Below are positions 12,181 through 25,001 of a stretch of DNA of 64,000 nucleotides, one piece after another. The stretch comes from Paramecium octaurelia (taxonomy: Eukaryota; Ciliophora; Oligohymenophorea; Peniculida; Parameciidae): positions 90,409 through 154,408 of the forward strand of contig CAJJDP010000033.1 of assembly GCA_905182995.1 (NCBI GenBank), read 5' to 3'. The translations under genes and the position numbers were made by a program. Numbering within the stretch: position 1 is the stretch's first letter; each line of letters starts with the position of its first letter. A model generated the notes under the pieces. That model was not told the DNA's origin. It worked only from the letters and a program-made list of their open reading frames with translations, and made no database searches.

Positions 12181-14284
12181 TTATAATTAAAAAATTGAAT
12201 CAATGAATGAAGAAGAGTGTAATAATAATTTTGGGATTAAGCCAGATACCAAACCCATCAGTCAGGAGGAAAAATGACAAATAATTAATTGTATATTGCT
12301 GATAGTAAGGAGAAGAATAGGTTAATTATTAACTTGTAGAATCTGTAGAAATAGATTTTTTGAGCCATTTCAATTGCTATTAAATAGTATTGAATAGAAA
12401 ACAAGCAAGCATTCATGATTGATTAAAAGGACTACAAATCATTTCAAATTAAGTATAATTCTATCAGGGAGAGCCTTCAATTTAAAAACAAATATTCTTC
12501 TATTTATTTGAAAAGACTTTATCTCAATTATCAATGAATTTATTTATTTTCAAATAAATCCCTTTCAAATCTATTTCAGGATGTTCTACTTATTTGACAC
12601 TACCAAACAAGAAGAGGATTAGGTAAAAAATCAAATTGCGGAAGTGTTTCTAAGCTGCATACAGAACCAAGACCAGTAGTTAGAAAGAAGAATGCATTTT
12701 GAATGGCTATGAGTTGATAAAATATGTGCAAACCTTTTTTTTTACTCCAAAGCGAACATAAGTTGATAATCTTATTTTTAAATGTATTATAACAGAAAGT
12801 GTATTGAGATTCTAGCCTCTTACAATATAAGATAACTACTGCAATTGTGAAATTGAGTAAACTAGATCTATTAAAATTTCAATAATACTATTTTGGTAGT
12901 TTGGAGTTGCAACATGCAGGATAATCTAATGATTACTTTTGAAAACTAAATCTTACTTCTTTCCTTGCTCACATTCATGTACTGCAATTATCAAAATTCC
13001 TGGTCTTTTTGAATTTGAAAAAAATTCTCAATTTTCATGTATTTGCTTTGATGGATCAAATAATTTTAGCATTGTACATCAAAGTTATATATATCGTCTT
13101 AATTTAAATATAAAGTGAGTGTTTTCCTATTCTGTAGATAATAACTAAAATCAATGTTTTTAGAAAACAGGTTTAAATAATGAAAATATCAAATGCATAG
13201 ACGTTTAATTCTCATGTGAAAATTGTGTATAATACAATAAAAACAATTTATACATGTCTTAGTATAATTAAGCTAATAGCCTGATATCTGTGCATACTAG
13301 GCAAAATTTGCACAAAATAAATTTAATTTTGAGTTTCTTGCCAAACTTGTTGAACTTTTAAGGGTAATTCATGATGTAGAAGAATTCTAATTTGGAAACT
13401 TTATTCATTATTTTTCGAAACACTCTGTATTAAAACTAACTAAGTTCTTTCTAAAAACCTCTCTTCAATAATTTTCAATCTTTCTTGCTCTAATAAATAT
13501 TATAATAAAATACTAATAATATTTCCTTTAGGATTGACTCTAAAATAATAGAGTATTGTTAAACCTAACTTTATTAATAACCTTACTTGAGTTCTGTTTA
13601 AATTTATTGCTATGTGGCCATTGGGCTATTAATCATCTAAATTACATTAAATTAAACCTTCAAGATTTAAGTGTAACAATTTCACTAGCAGAATATATCT
13701 CTGCTTTAGTGCTAATGTAAGGAATTCTTCCAAGAATTATCCAAAATTTTATTGAATAGTAACTATTCGCATAACTCCTTGACTACATAAGTTTGTTTAA
13801 TCCAAAATTAGCAAAGTCCAGATGAAAATTCTATCATTATAATCATATGATATAATTGCTGTTGAATGTCTGGATCATTTAATAGTGCACTAAGCCTACT
13901 GCTGCTGCATAGGATATCATAATTATTTTGGAGTGCTGCACAACAATTAAAAATACTGCAATTTAAAAATTATTTTTATAACATAATTTCACAGCTGATA
14001 TTGTATTACCCGAATTAATCACTAAGCTATTTTTTATGTCAAAAGAATTATTTAAATTTAATGAAATTGAATGGTAGATTTTAAACTTGTTTAATAACTA
14101 TAAAATATTTATTCACTAATTTATATAAAATAAAATCAAGTGAGTTTGTCAGAAGATATCCAGTCCTCTATAATGTTAGATATATATATTTATTAGAAAA
14201 GCAGCATTGAAATATTATAATTTCATGTAATATTTTCCATTAAGTTTTACTTTAGAAATTTTATTTAATATTTTTTATCTTTGG
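12181..14284. other. no supported gene
   Basis: A short + strand open frame at about 12203 starts MNEEECNNNFGIKPDTK and ends after 25 codons. A TGA-free run follows it with a CRICRNRFFEP motif; this might be a broken 5' exon. Nothing else between here and the tubulin-like pseudogene can be supported. Confidence 0.3.
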
Positions 14285-15515
14285 ATGTTTTCTGCCTTTC
14301 ATATTCACATAGGAGGAGCTGGCGTAATGATTGGTGATATGTTGTGGAAACTGTATGAAGCAGAGCACAATGAAACAACTCAGAAGAATTAGATTTATTA
14401 ATAAGTTGATGGGAATTATCATCCATATGCACTTTTCGCTGATTTAGATGACAGAATGATTCATGAAGTTTAAAGGAATACATAAGTACAATTTAAGAAG
14501 AACTCTTTTTATCAGCAAAAAATGAAGAAGGTGGATTAACTTATGTTCGAGCTAAATATGGTCCTGGAAAATTGATTCGTAATTAAGCATTAGTTTCTAT
14601 TCGAAATATGTAGAAACGATGGATCGGTTAGATGAATTTGTTATAACAAGTTCAACAAGTGGAGGAACTGGGTCAGGACTTTTTGATTCATTATCGCATA
14701 TGTTAATAGAAACCGATTTTCAAAAAGTAAGATAAAATGGATTTATAATTTTCCCAACTTCTGATATGTCAAATAATATTGTTGGATTATATGACGCTGT
14801 GCTATCGAGTATTCTTATGAATAAAAATTTTGATAGCATCACAGTGTTTGACAGTAAGTCTATGTACGATGTTATTGATCATCAATTAGATTTAGATTTT
14901 GTTGTTTATAAGCATTTAAATAATTTGGTTGCTCAAGTAATTAGCTCATACACTGGATTAAAAAGAATAAACTCTTGTGATAACTTTAAGTTGTTTTAAA
15001 ATATTTGTCCTTATCCTATAATACATTATTTAATTTCATCATATGGTAAACTCACTTCAATAAATGATTACACGAGAAAAGAATTCGAATACGGATAATT
15101 CATTAAATATCTCTCAAAAAAAAGTAAAGACTTTATCAATGTCCTTAAAATCCTAGATATCTTTTTACTACCTTATTACTGAGATAAAAAAATTGAACAG
15201 TTTCAATGGTAAATTTGATTTAACACTAAAAAATCTACATCATGAATTAGGTTAAAGTCCAAATATTTTTAATGTACATCCTCAAATTACTAAATATTAC
15301 CTGAACTTGCATAAATGAAGCAAACTGGAACCTTCTTTTCTAATGATGCTATGAGTTTTAAAGTAATTGCAAAAAGAGCTTTTCAACAATATTATAATGG
15401 TGAAGGATTAGAAGGCAGTTAGTTTTGGAATTCAAGAGAAGAATTAGAAAGGACAATGTAAGATTATCTAGGGTTTTTTGATTCAGAAAATGAGGCTTAC
15501 GATGATGAATATTGA
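14285..15515 (+). pseudogene. divergent alpha-tubulin-like pseudogene
   Basis: The reading starts MFSAF then IHIGGAG, aligning with the N terminus of alpha-tubulin. Later segments match in order: FADLDDRMIHEV (tubulin VDLEP region), the tubulin signature SGGTGSG, a long frame from about 14640 to 15190 (GLYDAVLSSI, then HLNNLVAQVISSYTGLKR), and a C-terminal block with AKRAFQQYYNGEGLEG ending in an acidic tail DDEY and TGA at 15513-15515. Colinearity is good but the frame is lost near 14490 and 14615, TGA interrupts near 15180 and 15210, and another shift lies near 15310. No intron of allowed length repairs these. The family forms microtubules and binds GTP; this copy would not make a full protein. 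It is more divergent than a conventional alpha-tubulin, so it may descend from a variant tubulin such as kappa. Confidence 0.8.
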
Positions 15516-15710
15516 GATACGTTATTATTGTTAAGTATTGAAATAAAGTTGAAAAAAATAATATCTAATTATATAATTTATTTTAATTGAATTTATTTTT
15601 TATTAAAAAACAATAATTCATAAAATATATATTGCTCAAGTGAAGAAGAGAAGTAAAGAAAATTCAACTGAGAGTTTTTAAATAAGATAAGTGTTTCAAA
15701 CATTAGAGGG

Positions 15711-16986
15711 ATGGAAGCAACTAGGGAAGAGATAGAATGTAACAATACAACCAATACAGGTGGAACAAATAATGTCGCATTAGGAATCAGTACAGAGCTA
15801 AGATATGCTAAGGAAATAGATAAACCTTTAAGTGGATAATAGGTATCTACTACCATTTAACTTTTAAGAGCGGACATTAAGAAACAGCTTGATGAAAAAA
15901 TGTGGATTAAATAAGAGTTGAGCTCAGAGAAAGTATTGAGGATGAAGGATCCGTTCGTTCTTCCTAGACAAGAATTTCAGGAAGGGTTGTAAAGATTTGT
16001 GGAAAAGTTTGGATGTAATCCCTTTTTGAGGTGTTTCTTAAAATACACCATAGAGTACGTGAGATGGAACATTGATGAATCTAATGTAGCTGAGTATCTG
16101 CTGCAAGGAGTGACACCATTCAATGAGATAATAAACCAAAGTGATAGATAAAATAATTTAAATAAGGAGAAGGTATAATGTCGAAAATAATTAGGATAAT
16201 TAAGGGCATGAGAAGTGATGTTTAACTCCTCTGACTCTGATATATACATAATTGGATACTAACCGAACATGTTGGTCTACATCATCATTGAGAACTTAGA
16301 ATTGTTTGCAATTTTCCACAAGTTTTGAAGTGTGGCAAGTATTTAACTTGTGGCAGATTTTGGGGATTAAACTCATTTTCCCTTATGAGTTCTTTAGTGG
16401 AGTAAGAAGGAATTCTTGGTGAACTTTGTTTTTAAAGAAAACATACTTCATTTAGAGCTATGGATGTGAAGCTTTTCTTAAAGCCATTAGTGTTCTACAT
16501 CTGTGAAATAGCCTTAGTATTTATATTCTCAATGAAGGATATAAAGAATATCGGATAAATTGTAGGGTGTTTGAAATAGCCATGATAATTGATAGCCTTC
16601 CATTCTTTAAACCAATATGTTATCATTGAGTTCAATAATAATTTAGTCCAGTTTTTAGGTACACTTTAGGTGAAAGCTGTTTGAGCAGGCTTAATGTTCT
16701 GGGTGTAAATTCTCTATTATTGGAACCAAAAAGGCCTATATTATCGTTAAAAATGGACTCAGAAGCATTTTTGGCCGAAATTTTCCCTAATCGCGATGTA
16801 AGGCTCATATTATTCAGGGAACGAGACTAGGCTAATACGGAAACAAATTAATTGAAATTAGAACATCTTATTAAATCGATGATCTAAGCAAATGATGTTG
16901 TCTCTTAGTTCACATAGATCATTTCACACTGCCATCTTATTGGTAGCAAAGTTCCTCTATTACATCTTACTGAATTAGATAAATGA
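15711..16986 (+). pseudogene. decayed gene of unknown function
   Basis: An open frame of 166 codons runs from ATG at 15711 to TGA at 16209-16211 and contains IKKQLDEKMWIKQEL and FVEKFGCNPFLRCFLKYTIE. Coding-like sequence continues to 16986 in other frames, with in-frame TGAs near 16319, 16417 and 16510. The last segment, about 16650-16986, includes LKMDSEAFLAEIFPNRDVR and ends at TGA 16984-16986. It is visibly richer in G+C than its surroundings, as coding DNA in this genome usually is. I do not recognise the family. A broken single gene is more likely than several small ones, but an unusual intron pattern cannot be excluded. Confidence 0.45.
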
Positions 16987-19689
16987 GAATATAATTGCAT
17001 TAAATTACAGTAAACTTAAGGTTAAAGGAAATAACTTATAGATTTCTCATTCCAAACTTATCTTTTATTGGAAATGAATTAATTAATTAATAATAGAAAT
17101 AAGAAAAATTATGAATATCAGTAGGGGTAAAAATAATTAATGAGGAAATATTAATACAAACATGGATATAAATTTAACTATTTAGATAGTAAACCTCTAC
17201 TTAATTATGTCAGATATTTTGAGGTTAAAATTCTTTATTGAATCAGCCAGCAACATTTCTAAATAATTCAATTTATTATGGTGCTTTGACATCTTATATC
17301 AAAAGATCAGGATAGTCCAAATGACTTCAAAGTTTTATCGAGAGAATTTGTTAAATACTAATAAATCTTAAATTATATTATTGTTCAAATCCTGTATTAA
17401 TTGAGACAATAAGAATTGCAGCAATAGAGAGATTTTATTGGTTTTGAGATATTAAGCATGAGTATTGACATGTTAAGAGGATTAATGAGCAGCAGTTAAA
17501 GTACATATTAAACAAGCAACTTTAAATTCTATTATGAATCAACTTTCTAGAAAGACAAAATAAAAGAAAGAATAGCTGAAAAGGGACGAAATAGTTAAAT
17601 TTTAAGTAATCTAGTTTTAGGGAATCTCTGATATACATGAATAATAAGAGAGAGGCAGTATCTTAATTTGTTGATGTTTGAGGTGATTCAAGGCGATTGC
17701 TTCAATAAGCTAATAATAAATATTATTCTATATTTTAGGCGTATAAGACTTTAATCATATTGAGAATAACTTTACAACAACAACAAATATGATAAGGACT
17801 TGTATATTTAAACTAATATTCAGCTGTTAATCTAAGTTAATGAAGGCATACAATTATCTTATGGACTAAGGCTGAAGATAGAGGAGGCGAATTATGGAAT
17901 ATATAAAAATTGCAGAAAAATCAGATGCTATTGAGTTTTAATATCATGTATTAGCCCTTATAAATTTACGAATTCTCTTTATAAATATACATTATTAGAT
18001 AAGATTAATTCATTTTACAATTCTTTTAATTAAATCATTACTTTTGCAAGTATTTCTAAATTAAATGAGGCTGCCACAACTTTTGTCGTCAGACAATCTC
18101 ATTGAATATTCAATTTATAATAAGGATTAAGCATTAAGATACCGAGGAATCATTATCTTTAATTAAGAAATTTTTTTTTTCACAAAAAAGCATAAGAATT
18201 TGAAATAATAGCCTATATGTAAGAATGCCTATATTTTTTTCTACATTATTAATAATAGTATCAGACAATTTTTGTATGAATAGAAATTGTTTATACGAGG
18301 TAAATTAATTAAATTAATATTAATTAAGCTGGATATTTAATAATTCAAGAAACAAATGCGCGGAATCTATTGTGTGATGAAATTTAGAATTTTAAGGCTA
18401 AAATGAGAATTCATCACAAAACTCAAATGCTACAATATTTACCCATTAAATTAATTTACTTTAAACATCATTCCTGCTGATTTAATAATAAGCTTCAAAA
18501 TCGAAAGCTTGTCATTATTTTTACAATCAATACTAAAACATCCCTGAAATGCTGGTTAAAACAGAATAAAATAGCTAGGAAAGAAATACGTTGTGATGCA
18601 AAATTTGGCATTGCATTGTGAAATCATCCAAATTTACATGAATTTAAAAATCAATAAGTTACCATAACAGGAAATTTCAATTAATAGATAATGATTAACA
18701 TTAGTTTAATAAATTTAGAATGCTTATTTTGTTAAATTACAAATTTGCAAGCCTATGATTTAAAATTAATAATAACAAGGGAAATACTATTGTATCTGAG
18801 CAAATAAAATTCATTTTGTTACTGGTAAACATAATTGATTTGGATTAGAAAAATATCCTACATTTCAATAAATGTTTACTCAATATTCTACAACTAGTGT
18901 GAATTATTTACTTGCTCTTAATGTTATTGAACAAACTAAATAATAAGGAGTAATTAAGGAGTTTGAATCAGAGTGTTTACTTGTTAGAGGAATCTAAAGC
19001 TTATTGCAAAATGATAAATAAAGTTAAACAAGACTTTGAAACTAAACTGCTATTTGCTAGAGATGTACGTTTTTGATCTTGATGCTTCTTAAAGACCTTG
19101 CAGATTCAGTAATTTAGTAATCAGTATAATAAGTTAGTAGACTACTTTAACTGAGCCAAAATAATTTAATTTTAAACATTGTTTTAAAGTCCTTAAGCTA
19201 CCATGATTCTATTTAAATTTATGAAATTTCCTACTTTTAACTCTAAATAATTAATAGAACTATTAATTAAATGTTTAAAGATATCTCTACCCATTAAATA
19301 TTTTTCACCGAATAAAATGAAGATGCTTCTTTGCTTCCGAAATAAACATTTTCTTGCAAATAACTTATAAATTTTCTTGTTTTTTGGTTTTCAATTGAGA
19401 CATAAATTGTAATTTAGAAAAGTAAAGTTTGCAACCTATTATTATCATGAAAGCTAGATCATACCTGATGGAATAGAATTTAGCCGGATCGAAGATTCTG
19501 ATCTTAAGAATGAAAAATGTAACATCTCCCTCGGAATTGTAAGTAGTAGGAAATTGTATATATTTGGCTGTAATATGATTAAGGATATAAAATTCCTTAT
19601 GTAGAAAATTAATGATTGTGATTGCTGGCCTAGGCTTATGATTAAGCTTATTACGTACTCAAAACTGCAATTATATATAGAAAAAGAGA
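16987..19689. other. coding-like fragments, no intact gene
   Basis: Short protein-like runs appear on the + strand: GALTSYIKRSGQSK near 17280, MSIDMLRGLMSSS near 17460, and a 174-codon TGA-free frame at 17895-18417 that competes with a more protein-like but interrupted frame (SISKLNEAATTFVVRQSH). None gives a continuous gene or a known domain. Probably part of the same decayed region as its neighbours. Confidence 0.3.
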
Positions 19690-20871
19690 TCAGAAGATGA
19701 GGAGAAAAGGGCAGGCCTTGCTTATCCTAATTGCACAGCTGCATCTTTACTATGTACCAGAAGCAAAAAAAGAGTTTTTTTAAAGCGACAAGCTTGCTTG
19801 TTGGTGGTATTGGAGTATGGAAAGAATGGAAGAAAAAGAATAAACAAGCCCAAATATTGCGAAAATCAATTAAATTGTTCTCTTGATTTGCAAATGAATC
19901 TTTAGAAACTCCAAACTGACATTTGAATATTGAGAGAGGTATATAGAAGGGCAATTTGATATTCAATAAAGGGCAAATTAGCGTTTATAGTGAAATTTGT
20001 GTATTTCATTTAGAATAGCAAGCGATATTGAAGTTGACCAATACCAATGAGCCAGGGTTATCTGAGAATGTTTATATATTTAACAGGATCTATTGGGGTA
20101 GGAAAAATAGGGTGTTGATTGAATTGAAATGGATGAAGGAAGTGGGATTTTTCTTGGTTTAAGTAAGATTATAGATGTATGGTAAATCATGACAAAAAGA
20201 ATTACTGATAATTAATCTGAAGAGATTCTGGGGCTCATTAATAATTATCAAGTCAGCTAATTTTGTGTTAGCACAGAAATTAGGAAAATTTATAAGAAAA
20301 GTAATTTTCAGGAGTTTGAAGGGTTCTTAGAAAGCTATGGACAAAGATTCTGGGTTAAGAGGTTAAGACAATAGCCTTTCATAAATACATATATTGGATT
20401 TGTGTTACATCAGACAGTCAGAATAATCCAATCAATTGAAATTAGAGATATGATTTCATAGTTTGTCCATAAAATCTTTGGATAATAAATTTTCTTGGCA
20501 GTTTTATCAAAAGAGCACCAATTCTGATTGTTGCATAAATAGAATTAGTTTAATACTTACCTGAGGAAAAGCTAAAAAGAGATCTTAAAAATAAATAATA
20601 GAGGTCAAGGTTTATACTTGAGGAGCATTAATGCCTGAATTTATCCTTTATTTAATACATGTGTATATTTAGTTAGTTTATATACTCCTTGATATTAGTC
20701 AATTCATCTAAGATTTCTAATACTTTCCGAAATCAACTATCCACTCTATCATATGCTATGGTGTTTGAAAATATATTCTAAATCGTGACTAAAGTTTCCA
20801 AAACTTTATATAACTTATGGGAATATAATTATAAAGAGCATAAGAGGATAATGTAGTTTTTTTATTTGTGA
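19690..20871 (+). pseudogene. decayed gene of unknown function
   Basis: Protein-like sequence continues through frame changes. A first frame holds AQLHLYYVPEAKKEFF. A second holds ENVYIFNRIYWGRKNRVLIE. An open frame of 132 codons follows at 20129-20527 (MDEGSGIFLGLSKII, FLESYGQRFWVKRLRQQ, IRDMISQFVHKIFGQQ) and is stopped by TGA. A last frame continues the same protein (LIVAQIELVQYLPEEKLKRD) to TGA at 20869-20871. The joins look like one-base frameshifts rather than introns. The family is not recognised. Its G+C-richer composition resembles the fragments at 15.7-17.0 kb and 50.4-51.4 kb, but I see no sequence similarity between them. Confidence 0.45.
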
Positions 20872-21270
20872 GGAGAAAAACGATATTTCTTCATCGAATT
20901 AAGATTTTAGGATTTGTTTAAGGGGTAGAAATCAAAATACTAATAAATCACCACACAAGTAAAATAATAAATAAGGATATAAAATAAGTTTAAATTTTTT
21001 GTTGAAAATAAATCTGAAAGGAGTTGAGGAGAATACTTACGAGAGAGCAATAATTATGTCGATCGGCTTAATTCTAGAATGAGAAATGTGGTTGTTGCCT
21101 AATCAATTATCTATATTATACCATAAATGCAAATATCATAATTTTGTACCAAAATAAAGTCAAATAATAATTTTTTTAATTGTATTTTTAATTTTATTTT
21201 TCTAAAGTCAAATTAAATAAATGAAACTTTTAAATTAATTGTATATTTTATTAATGATGTATATAAATAT
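20872..21270. other. intergenic, nothing seen
   Basis: A+T-rich DNA downstream of the TPR gene stop. The last 30 bases (from about 21241) recur at about 24970-25000, where the TPR-less copy of that gene joins other DNA. Confidence 0.5.
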
Positions 21271-23790
21271 TCATTTTATCTTTTTTATTTCCATAATTAA
21301 ATGTTTAAACTCCTCCTAATTTGATTGGCAATATAAAATTGCCTGCTCATAATTCTTTAGAGCGGATTAGTAATTCTTGATTTGTTTTAATGCAACACCT
21401 TATATAATCAAGATATTTCAAACCTTTATTATAATAAGCATTTGCATATTTTGGATCTAATTCGATTGCTTTATCATAGCAAACAATTGCATCGTTATAT
21501 TTGTTAAGACTCTTTAATGCAACACCTTATATAATCAAGATATTTCAAACCTTTATTAATATAGGCAGCTACATATTTAGGATCTAATTCAATTGCTTTA
21601 TCAAAGCAAACAATTGCATCGTTATATTTGTTAAGACTCTTTAATGCAACACCTTATATAATCAAGATATTTCAAACCTTTATTAATATAGGCAGCTACA
21701 TATTTAGGATCTAATTCAATTGCTTTATCAAAGCAAACAATTGCATCGTTATATTTGTTAAGACTCTTTAATGCAACACCTTATATAATCAAGATATTTC
21801 AAACCTTTATTAATATAGGCAGCTACATATTTAGGATCTAATTCAATTGCTTTATCAAAGCAAACAATTGCATCGTTATATTTGTTAAGACTCTTTAATG
21901 CAACACCTTATATAATCAAGATATTTCAAACCTTTATTAATATAGGCAGCTACATATTTAGGATCTAATTCAATTGCTTTATCAAAGCAAACAATTGCAT
22001 CGTTATATTTGTTAAGACTCTTTAATGCAACACCTTATATAATCAAGATATTTCAAACCTTTATTAATATAGGCAGCTACATATTTAGGATCTAATTCAA
22101 TTGCTTTATCAAAGCAAACAATTGCATCGTTATATTTGTTAAGACTCTTTAATGCAACACCTTATATAATCAAGATATTTCAAACCTTTATTAATATAGG
22201 CAGCTACATATTTAGGATCTAATTCAATTGCTTTATCAAAGCAAACAATTGCATCGTTATATTTGTTAAGACTCTTTAATGCAACACCTTATATAATCAA
22301 GATATTTCAAACCTTTATTAATATAGGCAGCTACATATTTAGGATCTAATTCAATTGCTTTATCAAAGCAAACAATTGCATCGTTATATTTGTTAAGACT
22401 CTTTAATGCAACACCTTATATAATCAAGATATTTCAAACCTTTATTAATATAGGCAGCTACATATTTAGGATCTAATTCAATTGCTTTATCAAAGCAAAC
22501 AATTGCATCGTTATATTTGTTAAGACTATTTAAGGCATCACCTAATACAATCAAGATATTTCAAACCTTTATTATTATAGGCATATGCATAATTTCGATC
22601 TAGTTCGATTGCTTTATCAAAGCAAACAATTGCATCATTATATTTGTTAAGACTATTTAAGGCATCACCTATTACAATCAAGATATTTCAAACCTTTATT
22701 ATTATAGGCAGCTGCATTATTTGGATCTAGTTCGATTGCTTTATTATAGCAAACAATTGCATCGTTATATTTGTTAAGACTATCTAAGGTATAACCTAAA
22801 ATTGTCAACAAATAATAATACCTCGCATAAAATAACCCATACTATACTTAGGATTATAATTGAGAGCTAAATCAATACATGAAATCGCTTGCGAAGATTA
22901 GACTGAAGCAATTAAAGAAAAACCTATTTTGTGATATAAATGATTACATTTTCTATACAAAGCGTGAAGATGTTAAGGATCCTCTCTTAATACTATTTCA
23001 CACAACTCAATAGCCTATTGAAATTACTTTTCTTCATTTAATGCATAACCTAAGTAAATTAAATATTTCAATTACTTTTTGCAATTAAAATAAACTTATT
23101 TTATGGATTTTTCCTTAATTCTTGATCTGAATAATCTAATAGATCTCTATACAAGTTATTATTCATCTTTTTCGCTTAATCCCTCATAATTATTCCTAAT
23201 CCTGGTTAGTTCATTTCAATTAAACAAATGCCTAAAAAAATAGAATCAAATTACTTTTAAACAATGTTGCCAACGATAATTATTTTTCTGATATTTTTAT
23301 AGATTAAGTAATTTTTTCATTAGCCTCCTGCCATTTCTATTAATTTAGTAATTATATTCCTAATTTATTATAAACCATTAGAATACCTTAGGAAAGTGCA
23401 TTTTCATTATCTTGTTTAATATCTAAAATTTATTATTATCCTTAAATTAAATCCAATGCCTTAATCATTTTTTTTATTCTAACTAATTAAGTTCCTATAA
23501 ATATTACTTATATAAAATTTACCAATTTAATTCTACTTCATAATCTCCTCTTAATTGTTTAAATATTGATACCATTCTTTTATCACTGATACATTGACTT
23601 TCATTTATTAATAATCTTATTGACTTAAACATTCGGATAACATAATTAATTATGTTTTCTTATTCTCCATATATTTTGAGAATTCTTCATATTTTATTTT
23701 GACTTATGCAAATGATTTATTCAATTATGTTGCTAAATCGAGTATATTCTAATTGAATTTTGTGATATAACTTTGGATTTAACCAAATCC
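21271..23790 (-). CDS. zinc finger / TPR protein with intron-bearing repeats (5' end in gap)
   Basis: C-terminal 713 residues of a TPR protein ending at TGA 21273-21271. The first exon runs into the gap at 23791. If the missing 51 codons match the copy starting at 25838, the full protein has 764 residues and the spliced length is divisible by three. Inferred introns: 23495-23522, 23232-23254, 23050-23075, 22796-22821, then 25-nt introns every 127 bp down to 21399-21423. The N-terminal half has Gln/Lys-rich helical segments and two degenerate TPRs (one contains EEKQFQQAIELCEIVL). Eleven 34-residue TPRs follow, of the type LNKYNDAIVCFDKAIELDPKY, most of them identical. TPR arrays act as protein-binding scaffolds; the partner is unknown. 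It is a paralogue of the gene at 7874-9392, with the same zinc-finger spacing in its duplicated N terminus. Confidence 0.85.
21399..22821 (-). repeat. 127-bp tandem array: 102-bp TPR exon + 25-bp intron
   Basis: Eleven exons of exactly 102 bp (first 21424-21525, last 22694-22795) alternate with introns of 25 nt (one of 26 nt at 22796-22821). The intron starts GTTTGAAATATC and ends ATATAAG in the antisense reading, and is phase 1 at the NK-G junction. Seven units from 21551 are identical to the eye, introns included; the unit nearest 22541 and the three upstream of it drift. 127 is not a multiple of three, so each intron must be spliced for the frame to hold. Confidence 0.92.
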
Positions 23791-23791
23791 N
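23791..23791. other. assembly gap (single N)
   Basis: The 684 bases left of the gap (23107-23790) recur with small differences at 25002-25685. The next contig therefore carries a related but not identical copy of this sequence. Confidence 0.95.
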
Positions 23792-23818
23792 CGGATTAGA
23801 CTTAGATTATTATCAAGG

Positions 23819-24963
23819 ATGCCTTTGTTAAGGCCATAATATACTTAAGTAAGTAAATGTGAATAAGAATAAGAATAAAGAGATGAAATTATATAAATTA
23901 AAATTGAAAAGGAAAGAGAAATACTATTAAGAATCAGGAATAGATATAGTATGAGTATTTACAATAATATAAGAATATAGGTCTAATTAAATGTTCTAAG
24001 AATGTTTAGATCATTGAAAAGTTTGAATCGGCAGAGGATTACTAAGGATAGATAATGAGTAATTAACGAAGGCTCGTTTGAAACTATGATATAGTTATTG
24101 AAAACAGATCGTATGATAGTTTAGAACTGATAGATGTCTAATGGTCCTTAAGGTTTGTTGGAAAGATAGAAATAGGTTCAATAAAAATAGAGTAAATTAG
24201 TATAAATGGTTAGTGTTTTTGCATGCTCCTTTCAAGTACAACCTTTATATTTCTTTGTTGAATTCTCTATTAAACTTTTTCTAACTCAGCTAAAAGAATT
24301 AAAAACCATGTAGAATCAATGTTATTGTTTGGAGGGGTCTTATATTAAATAAATCATGCCTCAGTAGCGTCAGGGTTGGTGGATAAGATGAGAAATATTT
24401 ATTTTACAATATTGAGTTTCTCCATTTCTTATTTAAGGTCGAGAAACATCTAGCCTTAGATTGAACCTTATGCATAAGGTTTCTCTTTAGCACAGGTGGA
24501 GCCATTCTTGGTTGCACAGTATGAGCTCATAGAACCAAACAACACATCGGTTGACAATGGAAAATCTTAGATAATGTTTTCTTTAGTTTAGTAGAATCAA
24601 CAGTGGAACTGAATAAACAAGTATTACTAACTATTGATTGTGATCCAAGCATTTTTGTAATTTAAAGGTAATATTTTTATGAAAAAGTTATAGATAGAAA
24701 TATTATGAAACTCACAAAAAATTTATCATAAAATATCACTGTCATCAAAGAAAACCTTTTTGAACTAAAATAGTAAAAATAAAGAAAATTGAACTAAAAA
24801 AGGAATTGAATAGAAAAAATTTAGGAAGTATGAAGTAATTGAAGAATAACTTTCTGTCTAAGGATATAGAAATAACGATTGTATTGATGATAAAATCGAT
24901 GAAGAAAAAACGTGATAACAACAACTAAATTATGAAAAATGAAAAGTAATTAGATTATTTTAA
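23819..24963 (+). CDS. unknown gene in the inverted-repeat arm
   Basis: The reading starts MPLLRPQYTQVSKCEQEQEQ and continues through an EKEREILLRIRNRY segment to a likely 29-nt intron at 23981-24009. It then reads IIEKFESAEDYQGQIMSNQ. A TGA at 24079-24081 is removed if a 36-nt intron (24059-24094) is used. Coding-like sequence goes on (SYDSLELIDVQWSLRFVG, then LKELKTMQNQCYCLEGS), but several frames stay open and I cannot fix the remaining exons. A Lys-rich end (KKKRDNNNQ) lies near 24910. No family is recognised. The same gene is present on the minus strand at 29899-31043 and again at 32083-33227. It converges with the truncated TPR copy at 25002. Confidence 0.4.
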
Positions 24964-25001
24964 ATTAAAATTTTTATATTTTATTAATGATGTATATAAA
25001 T

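Noticed and set aside
21399-22821. CRISPR-like or satellite array
   Set aside because: The 127-bp unit is fully explained as a 34-codon TPR exon plus a 25-bp intron, with a conserved frame and splice signals.
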